Positions 17,491 to 25,400 of a stretch of 64,000 nucleotides of DNA are shown piece by piece. A program made the translations under genes and the position numbers. Source of the DNA: Prevotella sp. (GTDB taxonomy: Bacteria > Bacteroidota > Bacteroidia > Bacteroidales > Bacteroidaceae); the NCBI GenBank assembly GCA_017538195.1, contig JAFYJH010000145.1, positions 31,848-95,847 on the forward strand, given 5' to 3'. The notes beneath the pieces were generated by a model, which saw only the letters and a program-made list of their open reading frames with translations, did not search any database and was not told the origin of the DNA. Positions within the stretch are counted from its first letter, which is position 1. Each line of letters starts with the position of its first letter.

Positions 17491-18618
17491 TCAAAAATTT
17501 TTCAGCCATAAAATAAACAGCAAATCCGTCGGACGCTTTGCCCCGTGTCTTTCGCTGAGGATTCCTTTTTCTAATAGTCCTTTGACGGCTGTCTGAACAT
17601 TGCTGGCCGTTTTCAGATTGTATTTCGCGATAAAATCGTGACTGGTAAGGGTCGGTTCATTCGGATACTCTTCTGCTATGGCCAACAAAACGGACTTTTG
17701 CTTCTCTGTGAGCGAGGCGTAGCGGTCTTCGAAAGTGAATCGCTTGGAGTCCACCATGTGATTCAGTATATGCCCATAGGAATCCTCGCCCACATGTCCA
17801 CCATGCTCGGCCAGAGTAAAAGCTTCGTTCATTGATAGTTGCAAGTACCAAGTGATGCCTTGAAAACAGTCGTAAAGACGCGAAACAAGCTTTTCGGAAA
17901 CGGTTTTTCCGTAAAGTGAGAACATACGCTGGCAGAATCGAATGTATTCGTCCTCGTCGATGGGCAACAATTGCATGAACACCACACTATTATAAAAAGG
18001 ACGTGTAGGGTCGCCGAAAATTTGTTCCATCAGATGACGCTCACTGCCTGCGAAAATAAACTGTGTGTTTTTCAAGTGTTGTATTTTTGTTCGCAATAGT
18101 GCTTCGATGTCGTCCTCCTCGAAACTGGCTATTTTCTGGAACTCGTCGATGGCTACTACGCACACTTTGTCAGATGTTTCAAGGTAATGCAATATTTCAT
18201 CGAGTGTCACTTCTGGCTGTTGGATCTCGCTCATTCCCAATCCAAATTCCGGCAATTCAGTAACTGTATTATAGGATATAGTCATTTTTATGGAACGGAC
18301 AGTGTGCAACAAACGTTCCATTAACGGCTGTTTTCTTGCGATTTTCCGGAAAACCTCGTTGGCCAACAAGTAAACCATTTCCCTAAGATTCTTGCATGTG
18401 TAGATGTCTATAAGGAAGGTTTCATATTCGTCCGGCAGGCAGTTGGCAAAGACATGCTCCACCAAGCCTGTCTTGCCGAGACGACGTTCCGACATCATTG
18501 TCACATGCCGCCCGTTTACGATGTGATGGACAAGCAGCTCTGATTCCTTCTTTCGGTCACAGAAATATTCTTTGCTTACATACTTTCCTATTACAAAGGG
18601 GTTATTTAATTGTTTCAT
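17491..18618 (-). CDS. AAA ATPase with C-terminal winged helix (ATPase_2-like)
   Basis: 375 residues from the ATG at 18618; the upstream TTG at 18660 falls in the -7 box. Walker A SERRLGKT (43-50), Walker B 'VCVVAIDEFQ', sensor-like 'FIFAGSERHLM' and a C-terminal helix-turn-helix region ('LTSHDFIAKYNLKTASNV'). This layout is that of the archaeal-type ATPase_2/STAND-like family, widespread and strain-variable in Bacteroidetes, with no firm function. It lies upstream of the LRR gene in the same direction. An extended palindrome overlaps its promoter. Confidence 0.85.
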   Translation of the reverse strand: MKQLNNPFVIGKYVSKEYFCDRKKESELLVHHIVNGRHVTMMSERRLGKTGLVEHVFANCLPDEYETFLIDIYTCKNLREMVYLLANEVFRKIARKQPLMERLLHTVRSIKMTISYNTVTELPEFGLGMSEIQQPEVTLDEILHYLETSDKVCVVAIDEFQKIASFEEDDIEALLRTKIQHLKNTQFIFAGSERHLMEQIFGDPTRPFYNSVVFMQLLPIDEDEYIRFCQRMFSLYGKTVSEKLVSRLYDCFQGITWYLQLSMNEAFTLAEHGGHVGEDSYGHILNHMVDSKRFTFEDRYASLTEKQKSVLLAIAEEYPNEPTLTSHDFIAKYNLKTASNVQTAVKGLLEKGILSERHGAKRPTDLLFILWLKNF

Positions 18619-18636
18619 TTTCAGTAAGTTATATGT

Positions 18637-18671
18637 ATTATGTAAAATTGCATAATGCAAAATTACATAAT
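18637..18671 (-). promoter_or_regulatory. Promoter with overlapping 35-bp imperfect palindrome
   Basis: Minus strand TAATTTTG (18658-18665) is the -7 box for the ATPase gene. It lies inside a palindrome with 17-base arms (18637-18653 and 18655-18671) centred on 18654, matching at 15 of 17 positions. Its place over the promoter suggests an operator, possibly bound by the ATPase's own winged helix (inference). Confidence 0.55.
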
Positions 18672-18761
18672 TCTTTTAGATTGCGCAAATTTTTTTGGGA
18701 AAATTACCTCAAAATGTTGAATTTTTATTGAAATTCATCCCTAAAAGAGTTGTTTTCGACC

Positions 18762-19688
18762 TCAAATCAACCGCTTATAGCGCAGCAACGCCCACGACGC
18801 TCCCGAAACGACGAAGGAAATGACGAGCGCAATGGCGAAGCCGAAGCGCGAGGTTTCCATTCCGTTCACGAGGTTCATTCCGAACAGCGAGGCGATGAGC
18901 GTGGGGAACATCATCACGATTGAGACCGACGTGAGCGTGCGCATCACGGTGTTCATAGTGTTGTTGATGATCGAGGAATACGTGTCCATCGTCGATTCGA
19001 GGATGTTCGAGTAGATGGCGGTGGTCTCGCGGGCCTGCGTCATCTCGATGTTCACGTCTTCGATGAGGTCGTCGTCGAGTTCATCGACCTGCAACTTGAA
19101 TTTCAGTTTTTGCAGCAGGTTCTCGTTGCCTCGAATCGAGGTTTGGAAATAGGTCAGCGAGTCTTGCAGGCGCGAGAGTCCGATGAGGCTTTCGTTGTTC
19201 ACCGAGTGGTCGAGGTTGTGCTTGGCCTTGTCGATGAGCGTGTTGATTTGCTTGAGTCGCTTCAGATACCACACCGCCGAGCTCAAGAACAGTCGGAAGG
19301 TCAGATCGACGTGGTCGATGAAGCCTGCGCCGCGTTTCTGGTGGAAACTGACGAAGTCGAGCATCATATTCGTCTCGTAGAAGCAGACGGTGATGGTCAC
19401 GTCGCGCTTGTGGATGATGCCGAGCGGCACGGTCGTGTAGGGCGTGCGCGAGCGGATTTCCTTGACGTAGGGAATGCGCAGGATGATGAGCATCCAGCCG
19501 TCGTCGTACTCGTAGCGGGCACGCTCGTCGGTGTCGCTGATGTCGTTGATGAAATAGTCGGGAATCTCGAAGCGTTCTTCGAGTTCGCGCTGGTCGTCTT
19601 CTGTCGGACACGTCACCTGTATCCAACAGTTCGGCTCCCACTCTTGCAGGTGGGACAGTTTGCCGGTTGTGTTCCAGTAAGTCTTCAT
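18762..19688 (-). CDS. corA: CorA-family divalent metal (Mg2+/Co2+) transporter
   Basis: 308 residues from the ATG at 19688. An in-frame extension to 19745 runs through a repeat tract and a candidate regulatory structure and is not credible. The N-terminal cytoplasmic domain is followed by a long stalk helix and two C-terminal membrane segments. The pore signature GMN is at 270-272 ('SLFGMNLVNGMET'). CorA forms pentamers that admit Mg2+ when the inside is low. The gene is monocistronic, with a 5' leader of roughly 165 nt carrying a small ORF and mutually exclusive pairings described separately. Confidence 0.93.
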   Translation of the reverse strand: MKTYWNTTGKLSHLQEWEPNCWIQVTCPTEDDQRELEERFEIPDYFINDISDTDERARYEYDDGWMLIILRIPYVKEIRSRTPYTTVPLGIIHKRDVTITVCFYETNMMLDFVSFHQKRGAGFIDHVDLTFRLFLSSAVWYLKRLKQINTLIDKAKHNLDHSVNNESLIGLSRLQDSLTYFQTSIRGNENLLQKLKFKLQVDELDDDLIEDVNIEMTQARETTAIYSNILESTMDTYSSIINNTMNTVMRTLTSVSIVMMFPTLIASLFGMNLVNGMETSRFGFAIALVISFVVSGASWALLRYKRLI

Positions 19689-19691
19689 TGT

Positions 19692-19787
19692 GCTAATCCT
19701 CTTTTTTAAAATTGACAATGGATAATTGACAATCGAAATTGGCAAATGCCCAGAGGATTAGCCGTTTCGGTGGCTTTATCCTCGGGC
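19692..19787 (-). promoter_or_regulatory. corA leader: mutually exclusive RNA stems (candidate translational switch)
   Basis: Read on the minus strand. Arm A, GCCCGAGGAT (19787-19778), pairs with arm B, ATCCTCTGGGC (19758-19748), as ten pairs with one bulged U. Arm B extended upstream, GCTAATCCTCT (19762-19752), is also perfectly complementary over 11 bases to arm C, AGAGGATTAGC (19702-19692), which ends 3 bases before the corA ATG. A:B and B:C cannot form together; B:C would cover the initiation region. Arm A overlaps the end of a 15-codon leader ORF. Pairings are seen; the regulatory role is inferred. Confidence 0.6.
19707..19740. repeat. Short AATTGACAAT repeat in the corA leader
   Basis: AATTGACAAT occurs twice (TTGACAATGGATAATTGACAAT), as in other simple-repeat spacers of this window. 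It separates arm B from arm C of the corA leader. Confidence 0.55.
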
Positions 19788-19823
19788 CTCAGGTTTGTAA
19801 CTGTCCGCCGGATAATCGTCCAT
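19776..19823 (-). CDS. Candidate corA leader peptide, MDDYPADSYKPEARG
   Basis: ATG at 19823 and TAA at 19778-19776 give 15 residues. Acidic residues and prolines are placed early (M-D-D-Y-P, later K-P-E). In enterobacterial MgtL, an early acidic/proline run (MEPDP) destabilises the ribosome when Mg2+ is low; the likeness is by composition only. The last codons and the stop lie in arm A of the corA leader hairpin, the classical place for a leader peptide to control folding. No ribosome-binding site is expected in this phylum. Translation is not proven. Confidence 0.5.
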   Translation of the reverse strand: MDDYPADSYKPEARG

Positions 19824-19861
19824 ATTTTTGAAAATTTAGTGAATAATAATTTTTTGCGCTG

Positions 19862-19869
19862 CAAAGGTA
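19862..19869 (-). promoter_or_regulatory. -7 box of corA
   Basis: TACCTTTG on the minus strand, giving a leader of roughly 165 nt before the corA ATG. Confidence 0.65.
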
Positions 19870-19932
19870 GTGTAAAATTTTGATAAAATGAACGAAAATG
19901 CAAATTATTTTCGCGATTTGAAAAAAAAACCT

Positions 19933-19940
19933 TATCTTTG
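19933..19940 (+). promoter_or_regulatory. -7 box of the GH20 gene
   Basis: TATCTTTG, 19 bp before the ATG at 19960. This places transcription start after the upstream in-frame ATG at 19888 and so favours 19960. Confidence 0.65.
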
Positions 19941-19959
19941 CAGGGCAAATTCAGAAAAA

Positions 19960-21897
19960 ATGGCTTGTATCGCATATTTTTATAATAAGGTGGGGCCGCG
20001 AGTTCAATTTGGGCTTTTACTCTGGTTCTTTTATATTTTGGCGAATGCTCGTGTGCCTCACCTTCTTCCTCAACCTCAGCAGATTTTTGAGAAAAACGGT
20101 GGGAAAATGTTTCTGTTGGAGCGGAAAATCGTGTTAATCGACCCGACCGACTGCCAATTGTTGCGCGATTTTTTCGAGGAAAACGGCTGTGAATTGGTTG
20201 AAAAGTCGAAGAATAGGGTGGAAGTGAGGCTTGTCGAGGCGATTGCGGGTGCTTTCGACTATCGGCTCGATGGCTACGAAAACGAGGCTTATCGACTCGA
20301 TGTCGCGGAAAATTTGATTCAAATCGAAGCGGTTACGCCGACGGGCGTGATTCGCGCCGCGCAGACGCTTCAGCAATTAGCCGAAGGCTACAAGTCGCGC
20401 TCGGCGATCGAGGCCGTGACCATCACCGACTGGCCGGCTTTCAAACTGCGTGGTTTTATGCACGACTGCGGTCGGAGTTTCATTCCGATCGACGACCTGA
20501 AACGCCACATCCGACTGCTTTCGCGCTTCAAAATCAACACGTTCCACTGGCATTTGACCGAAAATCAGGCGTGGCGCTTCGAGGTGAAAAGTTATCCGCA
20601 ACTCACCGCCGCCAAGTCGATGACGCGCCACGCCGGACAGTTCTACACGCAGGAAGAATGTCGCGATTTGGAGGCTTACGCACGGCAGTTTGGCATCGTT
20701 GTCATTCCCGAAATCGACATTCCGGGCCACAGTGCGGCGTTTCGTCGGGCGATGGGCCACGATATGCAGACGCGGCAAGGCTTGAACGTGCTGAAAACCG
20801 TTCTCGCCGAGTTGGTTGAGGCGTTTCCGCAGGCTCCCTACATCCATCTCGGAGCCGACGAAGTGAAAATCACGATGCCCGAACTCCTTCCGACGCTGAC
20901 GGCGTGGGTGCGGTCGCTTGGGCGAAAAGTCGTCGTTTGGAATCCTTCGGCTGCCGATGTTGAAAAGGCCGATTTGGTGCAAGTTTGGAGTCGTGCGGGA
21001 CAGATGGTTTCGGGTCGCCCGAACATCGACTGCCGACTAAATTATTTGAATCATTTTGACCTCTTTTCCGATGTTGCTGCCAACTATCTCCGTCCGATTT
21101 TCGACGCGCCGCAAGGCTCGGAGGAAATGGCTGGCACGATTGCCTGCGTCTGGAACGACCACGTTCTGCCTTCCGTCGCCGACATCGAGCGGCAAAACAG
21201 CTTTTATGCAGGCGTGATCGCGTCGGCTTCGCGAGCGTGGCAGGGCGGAAAACTTTCAACACCCAACACCCAACATTTAACACCCGACTTTGCCGATTGG
21301 GAAGAGCGATTTCTCTTCCACAAGGCCCATTCGCTGCAAAACGAGCCGATTGTCTATGTCAAACAGTCGCATTTGCGGTGGAAAATCCGTTTCAAGGGCA
21401 AAACCTACGAGGCGTCGGGTGCCACCGTCTATCTCAACCACACATGGCGACAGCACGTTGCTGGATTGCTTCCGCTTGGACAGTCGGGCGACACGGCCTT
21501 CGTTTCGACGCGCGTCTATTCGCCTGAGGAACAGAAAGTCGGCGCACTCATCGAATTTCAGAATTATTCGCGCTCCGATGCCGACACCGTGCCCGACTAT
21601 GGTCGTTGGGACTTTCGGGGTTCGCGCATCTGGCTGAACGGCGTGGAAATCATCGCTCCGCTATGGCGACACCACGGGCAGCGCGTCGATCACGAAACGC
21701 CGCTCGCCGACGAAAATATGGCGGCACGAAAACCCTTCGTGCTCCACCTCGACAAAGGCTGGAACACGGTCAGAATGGTGCTTCCCTACGCGGAAACGCC
21801 GAAAATTCGCCTCAATAAATGGATGTTCACCTTCGTGTTCACCGACCTCGAAGGCCGTCGCGCCCTCGACCTTGACTACGAACCGCCGACGGATTAG
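19960..21897 (+). CDS. Beta-N-acetylhexosaminidase, glycoside hydrolase family 20
   Basis: 645 residues. A signal peptide (hydrophobic about 17-29, cleavage near ANA-R) sends it to the periplasm or surface. A GH20b-like N-terminal domain precedes the TIM barrel: 'HDCGRSFIPIDDLKRHIRLL', 'NTFHWHLTENQAWRFE' and the catalytic HLGADEV with D300 and E301, the pair that polarises the acetamido group and protonates the bond. The C-terminal 200 residues form a beta-rich accessory region. The enzyme removes terminal GlcNAc/GalNAc from host or bacterial glycans. A repeat tract adds 'STPNTQHLTPD' after the barrel. It converges with the deaminase gene with a 4-bp overlap. Confidence 0.92.
   Translation: MACIAYFYNKVGPRVQFGLLLWFFYILANARVPHLLPQPQQIFEKNGGKMFLLERKIVLIDPTDCQLLRDFFEENGCELVEKSKNRVEVRLVEAIAGAFDYRLDGYENEAYRLDVAENLIQIEAVTPTGVIRAAQTLQQLAEGYKSRSAIEAVTITDWPAFKLRGFMHDCGRSFIPIDDLKRHIRLLSRFKINTFHWHLTENQAWRFEVKSYPQLTAAKSMTRHAGQFYTQEECRDLEAYARQFGIVVIPEIDIPGHSAAFRRAMGHDMQTRQGLNVLKTVLAELVEAFPQAPYIHLGADEVKITMPELLPTLTAWVRSLGRKVVVWNPSAADVEKADLVQVWSRAGQMVSGRPNIDCRLNYLNHFDLFSDVAANYLRPIFDAPQGSEEMAGTIACVWNDHVLPSVADIERQNSFYAGVIASASRAWQGGKLSTPNTQHLTPDFADWEERFLFHKAHSLQNEPIVYVKQSHLRWKIRFKGKTYEASGATVYLNHTWRQHVAGLLPLGQSGDTAFVSTRVYSPEEQKVGALIEFQNYSRSDADTVPDYGRWDFRGSRIWLNGVEIIAPLWRHHGQRVDHETPLADENMAARKPFVLHLDKGWNTVRMVLPYAETPKIRLNKWMFTFVFTDLEGRRALDLDYEPPTD
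21253..21288 (+). repeat. In-frame AACACCCAAC repeat in the GH20 gene
   Basis: AACACCCAACACCCAACATT encodes 'TPNTQHLTP' at the border of barrel and C-terminal region. Same family as 7544-7570 and 11178-11228. Confidence 0.75.
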
Positions 21898-22361
21898 TAT
21901 TCCGTTTTCGTGTCGCTTTTTTCCCAGAGTTTAAAGGCTTCGAGTGCCTCTTTCCCCAAGAGCGGCTGCATCGGGCGATGGCGATGTTTCGGGTCGATGG
22001 CAATCTCTTCGTAGATGAAATTGTCGTCGAAGCCGATTTTGGCCGCGTCCTTGCGGTCGTTGCCGTAGTAGATGCGGTCGAGGTGCGCCCAATAGATGGC
22101 TCCGAGGCACATCGGGCAGGGTTCGCACGAGGTGTAGATTTCACAACCTGCAAGGTCGAAAGTCGCGAGTTTTTTCGTGGCCTTGCGAATACAATTCACT
22201 TCCGCGTGGGCGGTCGGATCGTTGTCGAGCGTCACGCTGTTCGAGGCTTCGGCAATGATCTCTCCGTCTTTCGCGATGACGGCTCCAAAAGGTCCGCCAC
22301 CCGTTTTCACGCTATTTACAGACAGGACAATCGCCCTGCGCATCAATTCTTCTTTTGTCAT
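21894..22361 (-). CDS. Guanine deaminase-like nucleoside deaminase (CDA fold)
   Basis: 155 residues. Zinc-site motifs HAE (H52, E54) and PCPMC (C82, C85) mark the cytidine-deaminase fold. The wider context 'GGGPFGAVIAKDGEIIAE', 'SNSVTLDNDPTAHAEV' and 'SCEPCPMCLGAIYWA' and the C-terminal 'KTEY' follow Bacillus GuaD closely, so guanine to xanthine is the likely reaction; tRNA or other base deamination is less likely. It has its own promoter, with the -7 box only 7 bp before the ATG, so its mRNA may be leaderless. Confidence 0.85.
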   Translation of the reverse strand: MTKEELMRRAIVLSVNSVKTGGGPFGAVIAKDGEIIAEASNSVTLDNDPTAHAEVNCIRKATKKLATFDLAGCEIYTSCEPCPMCLGAIYWAHLDRIYYGNDRKDAAKIGFDDNFIYEEIAIDPKHRHRPMQPLLGKEALEAFKLWEKSDTKTEY

Positions 22362-22368
22362 AACGGCG

Positions 22369-22376
22369 CAAAAATA
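22369..22376 (-). promoter_or_regulatory. -7 box of the deaminase gene
   Basis: TATTTTTG on the minus strand ends 7 bp before the ATG at 22361. Transcription would start at or next to the start codon. Confidence 0.6.
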
Positions 22377-22410
22377 ATGGTTTTTCGGCGAATATCAAAA
22401 GAAAAATGCG

Positions 22411-22418
22411 TAAATTTG
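22411..22418 (+). promoter_or_regulatory. -7 box of the nuclease-helicase gene
   Basis: TAAATTTG, 20 bp before the ATG at 22439; divergent from the deaminase promoter. Confidence 0.6.
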
Positions 22419-22438
22419 CAAATCATTAACACTACGCG

Positions 22439-25400
22439 ATGAAAAAAACGACGAAATCATACGTCACGGCGGCGGATTTGTTCGACCGCGTGGCAGAAAT
22501 TTTGGACTTGCCCGAAGGCAAGGCGGCCAATCGGCTGATGCACGAAACGCTGGTTTTGTGCTGTTCGGAAGCGTTGCGAAACGAGAAAATGGCCTTCGGA
22601 AACCTGTTTTCGCAGGTCGATTTCCTTTGCAAGCGATTTCGGATGAGGTTGGGCGATGTGGCGGCGATTCAGAAGATGCGACGCGACAGCAACCGCCGAA
22701 AGCCGATGGCTCGCGAAGATGTTTTGTACGGTTGTCGAGCCTTGGCGATGTTCATTGCGGCAGTGTTTGAAACATCGATTCCGGCGACGCTCGTCGGTAG
22801 GATCCCGCCGACAAACAAGCCTCGCGAGGACAAAAAACTTGCGGAAGAGCGATTCGAATGTCTGCGTTGCATTGTCGATGAATTCGACGACGCGACGATT
22901 CGCGTGACGGTCGATGACGACGAGGCGGAGGCTTTCATCGTGGATTATTCCGCCGAGCATCTGCACCATTTGCAGCCGATTCTGCGCCGCGATATGCAGT
23001 TGAACCTTTTGGACGCGACTCGCGAAACCGACCGTCTCGTGCCGAAATTGATCGTCGTCGAACCCGATTATTTGCTCGACATCAGTTCCATCGCTACCTG
23101 TTTCCAGCCCATCGGCCACCATCCGATGGCCTATACCATCAATCGGCTTGCGCCCAACGCCAATTCGCAGGCACTTTTGCTCGGTAATTTCGCGGGTCGT
23201 GCGCTCGACGACATCATCAACAGCGACGGCGACTACGATTGGCGAAGCACGCTCCGCGCCCATTTCCGACAGCAGGCGTTGGACTACTGCGCTTGCGACG
23301 ACCTGAACCGCAACGAGGATTTCAAACAGGCGGCAGCGCGGCAGGCGGCGAATATCGTGCAGATTGTCGAAGAACTTTTTACATTGAACATTGATAATTC
23401 AAAATTCAACATTCAAAATTCAACAATTCAACCCTCAAAATTCAACATTCAAAATTCCATCCTTGAGCCGTCGTTTGTCTGCGAACGACTCGGTTTGCAG
23501 GGTCGCGTCGATTTGATGACGACCGATTTCAGCCTGTTGGTCGAGCAAAAATCAGGAAAAAATTTCAACATCGAGCGCAATCGACGCAACGAATTTGGCA
23601 GTTTCCAGAAGGAAGACCATTACGTGCAGTTGCTGCTCTACTACGGCATTCTGACGCAGAATTTCCATTTGGGAACACGAAAAATCGACGCTCGCTTGCT
23701 CTATTCGAAATATCCGCTGCCGGGCGGTTTGGTCGCCGTGAATTTCTACCAAAAACTCTTCCACGAGGCCATCGCGCTGCGCAATCGCATCGCCGACATC
23801 GATTTCCGAATCGCCACGCAGGGTTTCGAGTCGATTCTCGACGATTTGAACGCCGAAACGCTCAACGAAAAGCGACTTTCGAGCGTCCTTTTCGAGCAAT
23901 ACATCAAACCGCAGACCGAGGCCGTCACCGAGCCGATTCATCGCCTTTCGCCGCTCGAAAAATCGTATGTTTGTCGGATGCTGACCTTCTGCTACCGCGA
24001 ACAGTTGGCCTCGCGACTCGACAACCGACAGAAGCCCGGCGGTGGCGTGGCCGACCTCTGGAACCTGCCGACCGCCGAGAAAAAGGAACTCGGCAACATT
24101 TTCACCGACCTCACCATCATTGAAAAGGAGAAAAGCGACCCCGACCGCGGCTACGACCTCATCACGCTCGCCGTGCCCGATCAGGGCGAGAATTTCCTGC
24201 CGAATTTCCGCAACGGCGACAGCGTCTATCTCTACGCTTACACCGACGAACCCGACGCACGGCGGAGTCTGCTGTTCCGCGCCACACTCATCGACATTTC
24301 CGCCAATCAACTCACGGTTGCTTTGCGCGACGGACAGAAAAATCCAAATGTTTTGTCCCTATCATCATCTTCTTCCCTTTCACTTCCCTTTCACTCCCCT
24401 TCCATTCCCTTAAAATACGCCATTGAACATTGTGAAATCGGCGGAAGTGCGCCGATGAAGGCCATTGCCGCCTTCGCCTCGGCTGCGCCAAGCCGTCGTG
24501 CGCTGTTGCTCGGACAGCGTGAGCCGCAAATCGACGCTTCACAACAACTTTCGCGCAGTTATCACCCTGCCTACGACGAAGTTTTGCTTAAAGCCAAGCA
24601 AGCCCAAGACTATTTCCTGCTCATCGGGCCGCCCGGAACGGGAAAAACCTCGATGGCACTGCGCTTTTTGGTCGAGGAAGCCCTCGCAGACCCTCCAAAA
24701 TGCGCCGAAAATCCTTCCTCGCTCCTCGTTCCTCGTTCCTCGATATTGCTCACCGCCTACACCAACCGCGCCGTTGATGAAATCTGCGATATGCTCGAAA
24801 CCGCCGAATTGGACTATATGCGCATCGGAAGGCGATATTCTTGCGACCGCCGTTTCCGTCATCGGCTGTTGCAGCAGACCATCGGCGACCAACCGCAACT
24901 CAGCGCGATTCGCAAACGATTGGACGAGGTCAGAATCGTCGTCGGAACAACCACTTCGTTGCAGGCGCAAATGTCGCTTTTTACGCTAAAAAATTTTTCA
25001 TTGCTCATCGTCGATGAAGCGTCGCAAATCCTTGAACCTCAATTGATTGGGCTACTTTGTCAGGTGCCGAAATTCATTCTCATCGGCGACCACAAACAAC
25101 TGCCGGCGGTCGTGCAACAAAGTGAAGCGGAATCGGAAGTGACGGACGAAAAACTTCGCGAAATCGGGCTGACAAATTGCCGAAATTCATTGTTTGAACG
25201 ATTGTTGAATGGCAATTCAGGCGACAATCAAACTCCCCTCCCGTCGGGAGGGGTAGGGGGTGGGTCTTTGATTGGCATTTTGCGCCGTCAAGGCCGTATG
25301 CACCCCGACATCGCCGAGTGGCCGAATCGGATGTTCTACCGTCGTGAAAAACTCTTGCCCGTGCCGCTTCCGCATCAGGAAGAAGCGAGCGAAACGCCTC

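Noticed and set aside
19688-19869. corA leader as an M-box (YkoK) magnesium riboswitch
   Set aside because: The conserved M-box sequence blocks are not present, and the leader is shorter than an M-box. The short ORF plus alternative stems explains the sequence better.
20377-20982. Minus-strand open frame within the hexosaminidase gene
   Set aside because: No promoter or family motif; it is opposite the catalytic core of a well-conserved enzyme, so it is a shadow.
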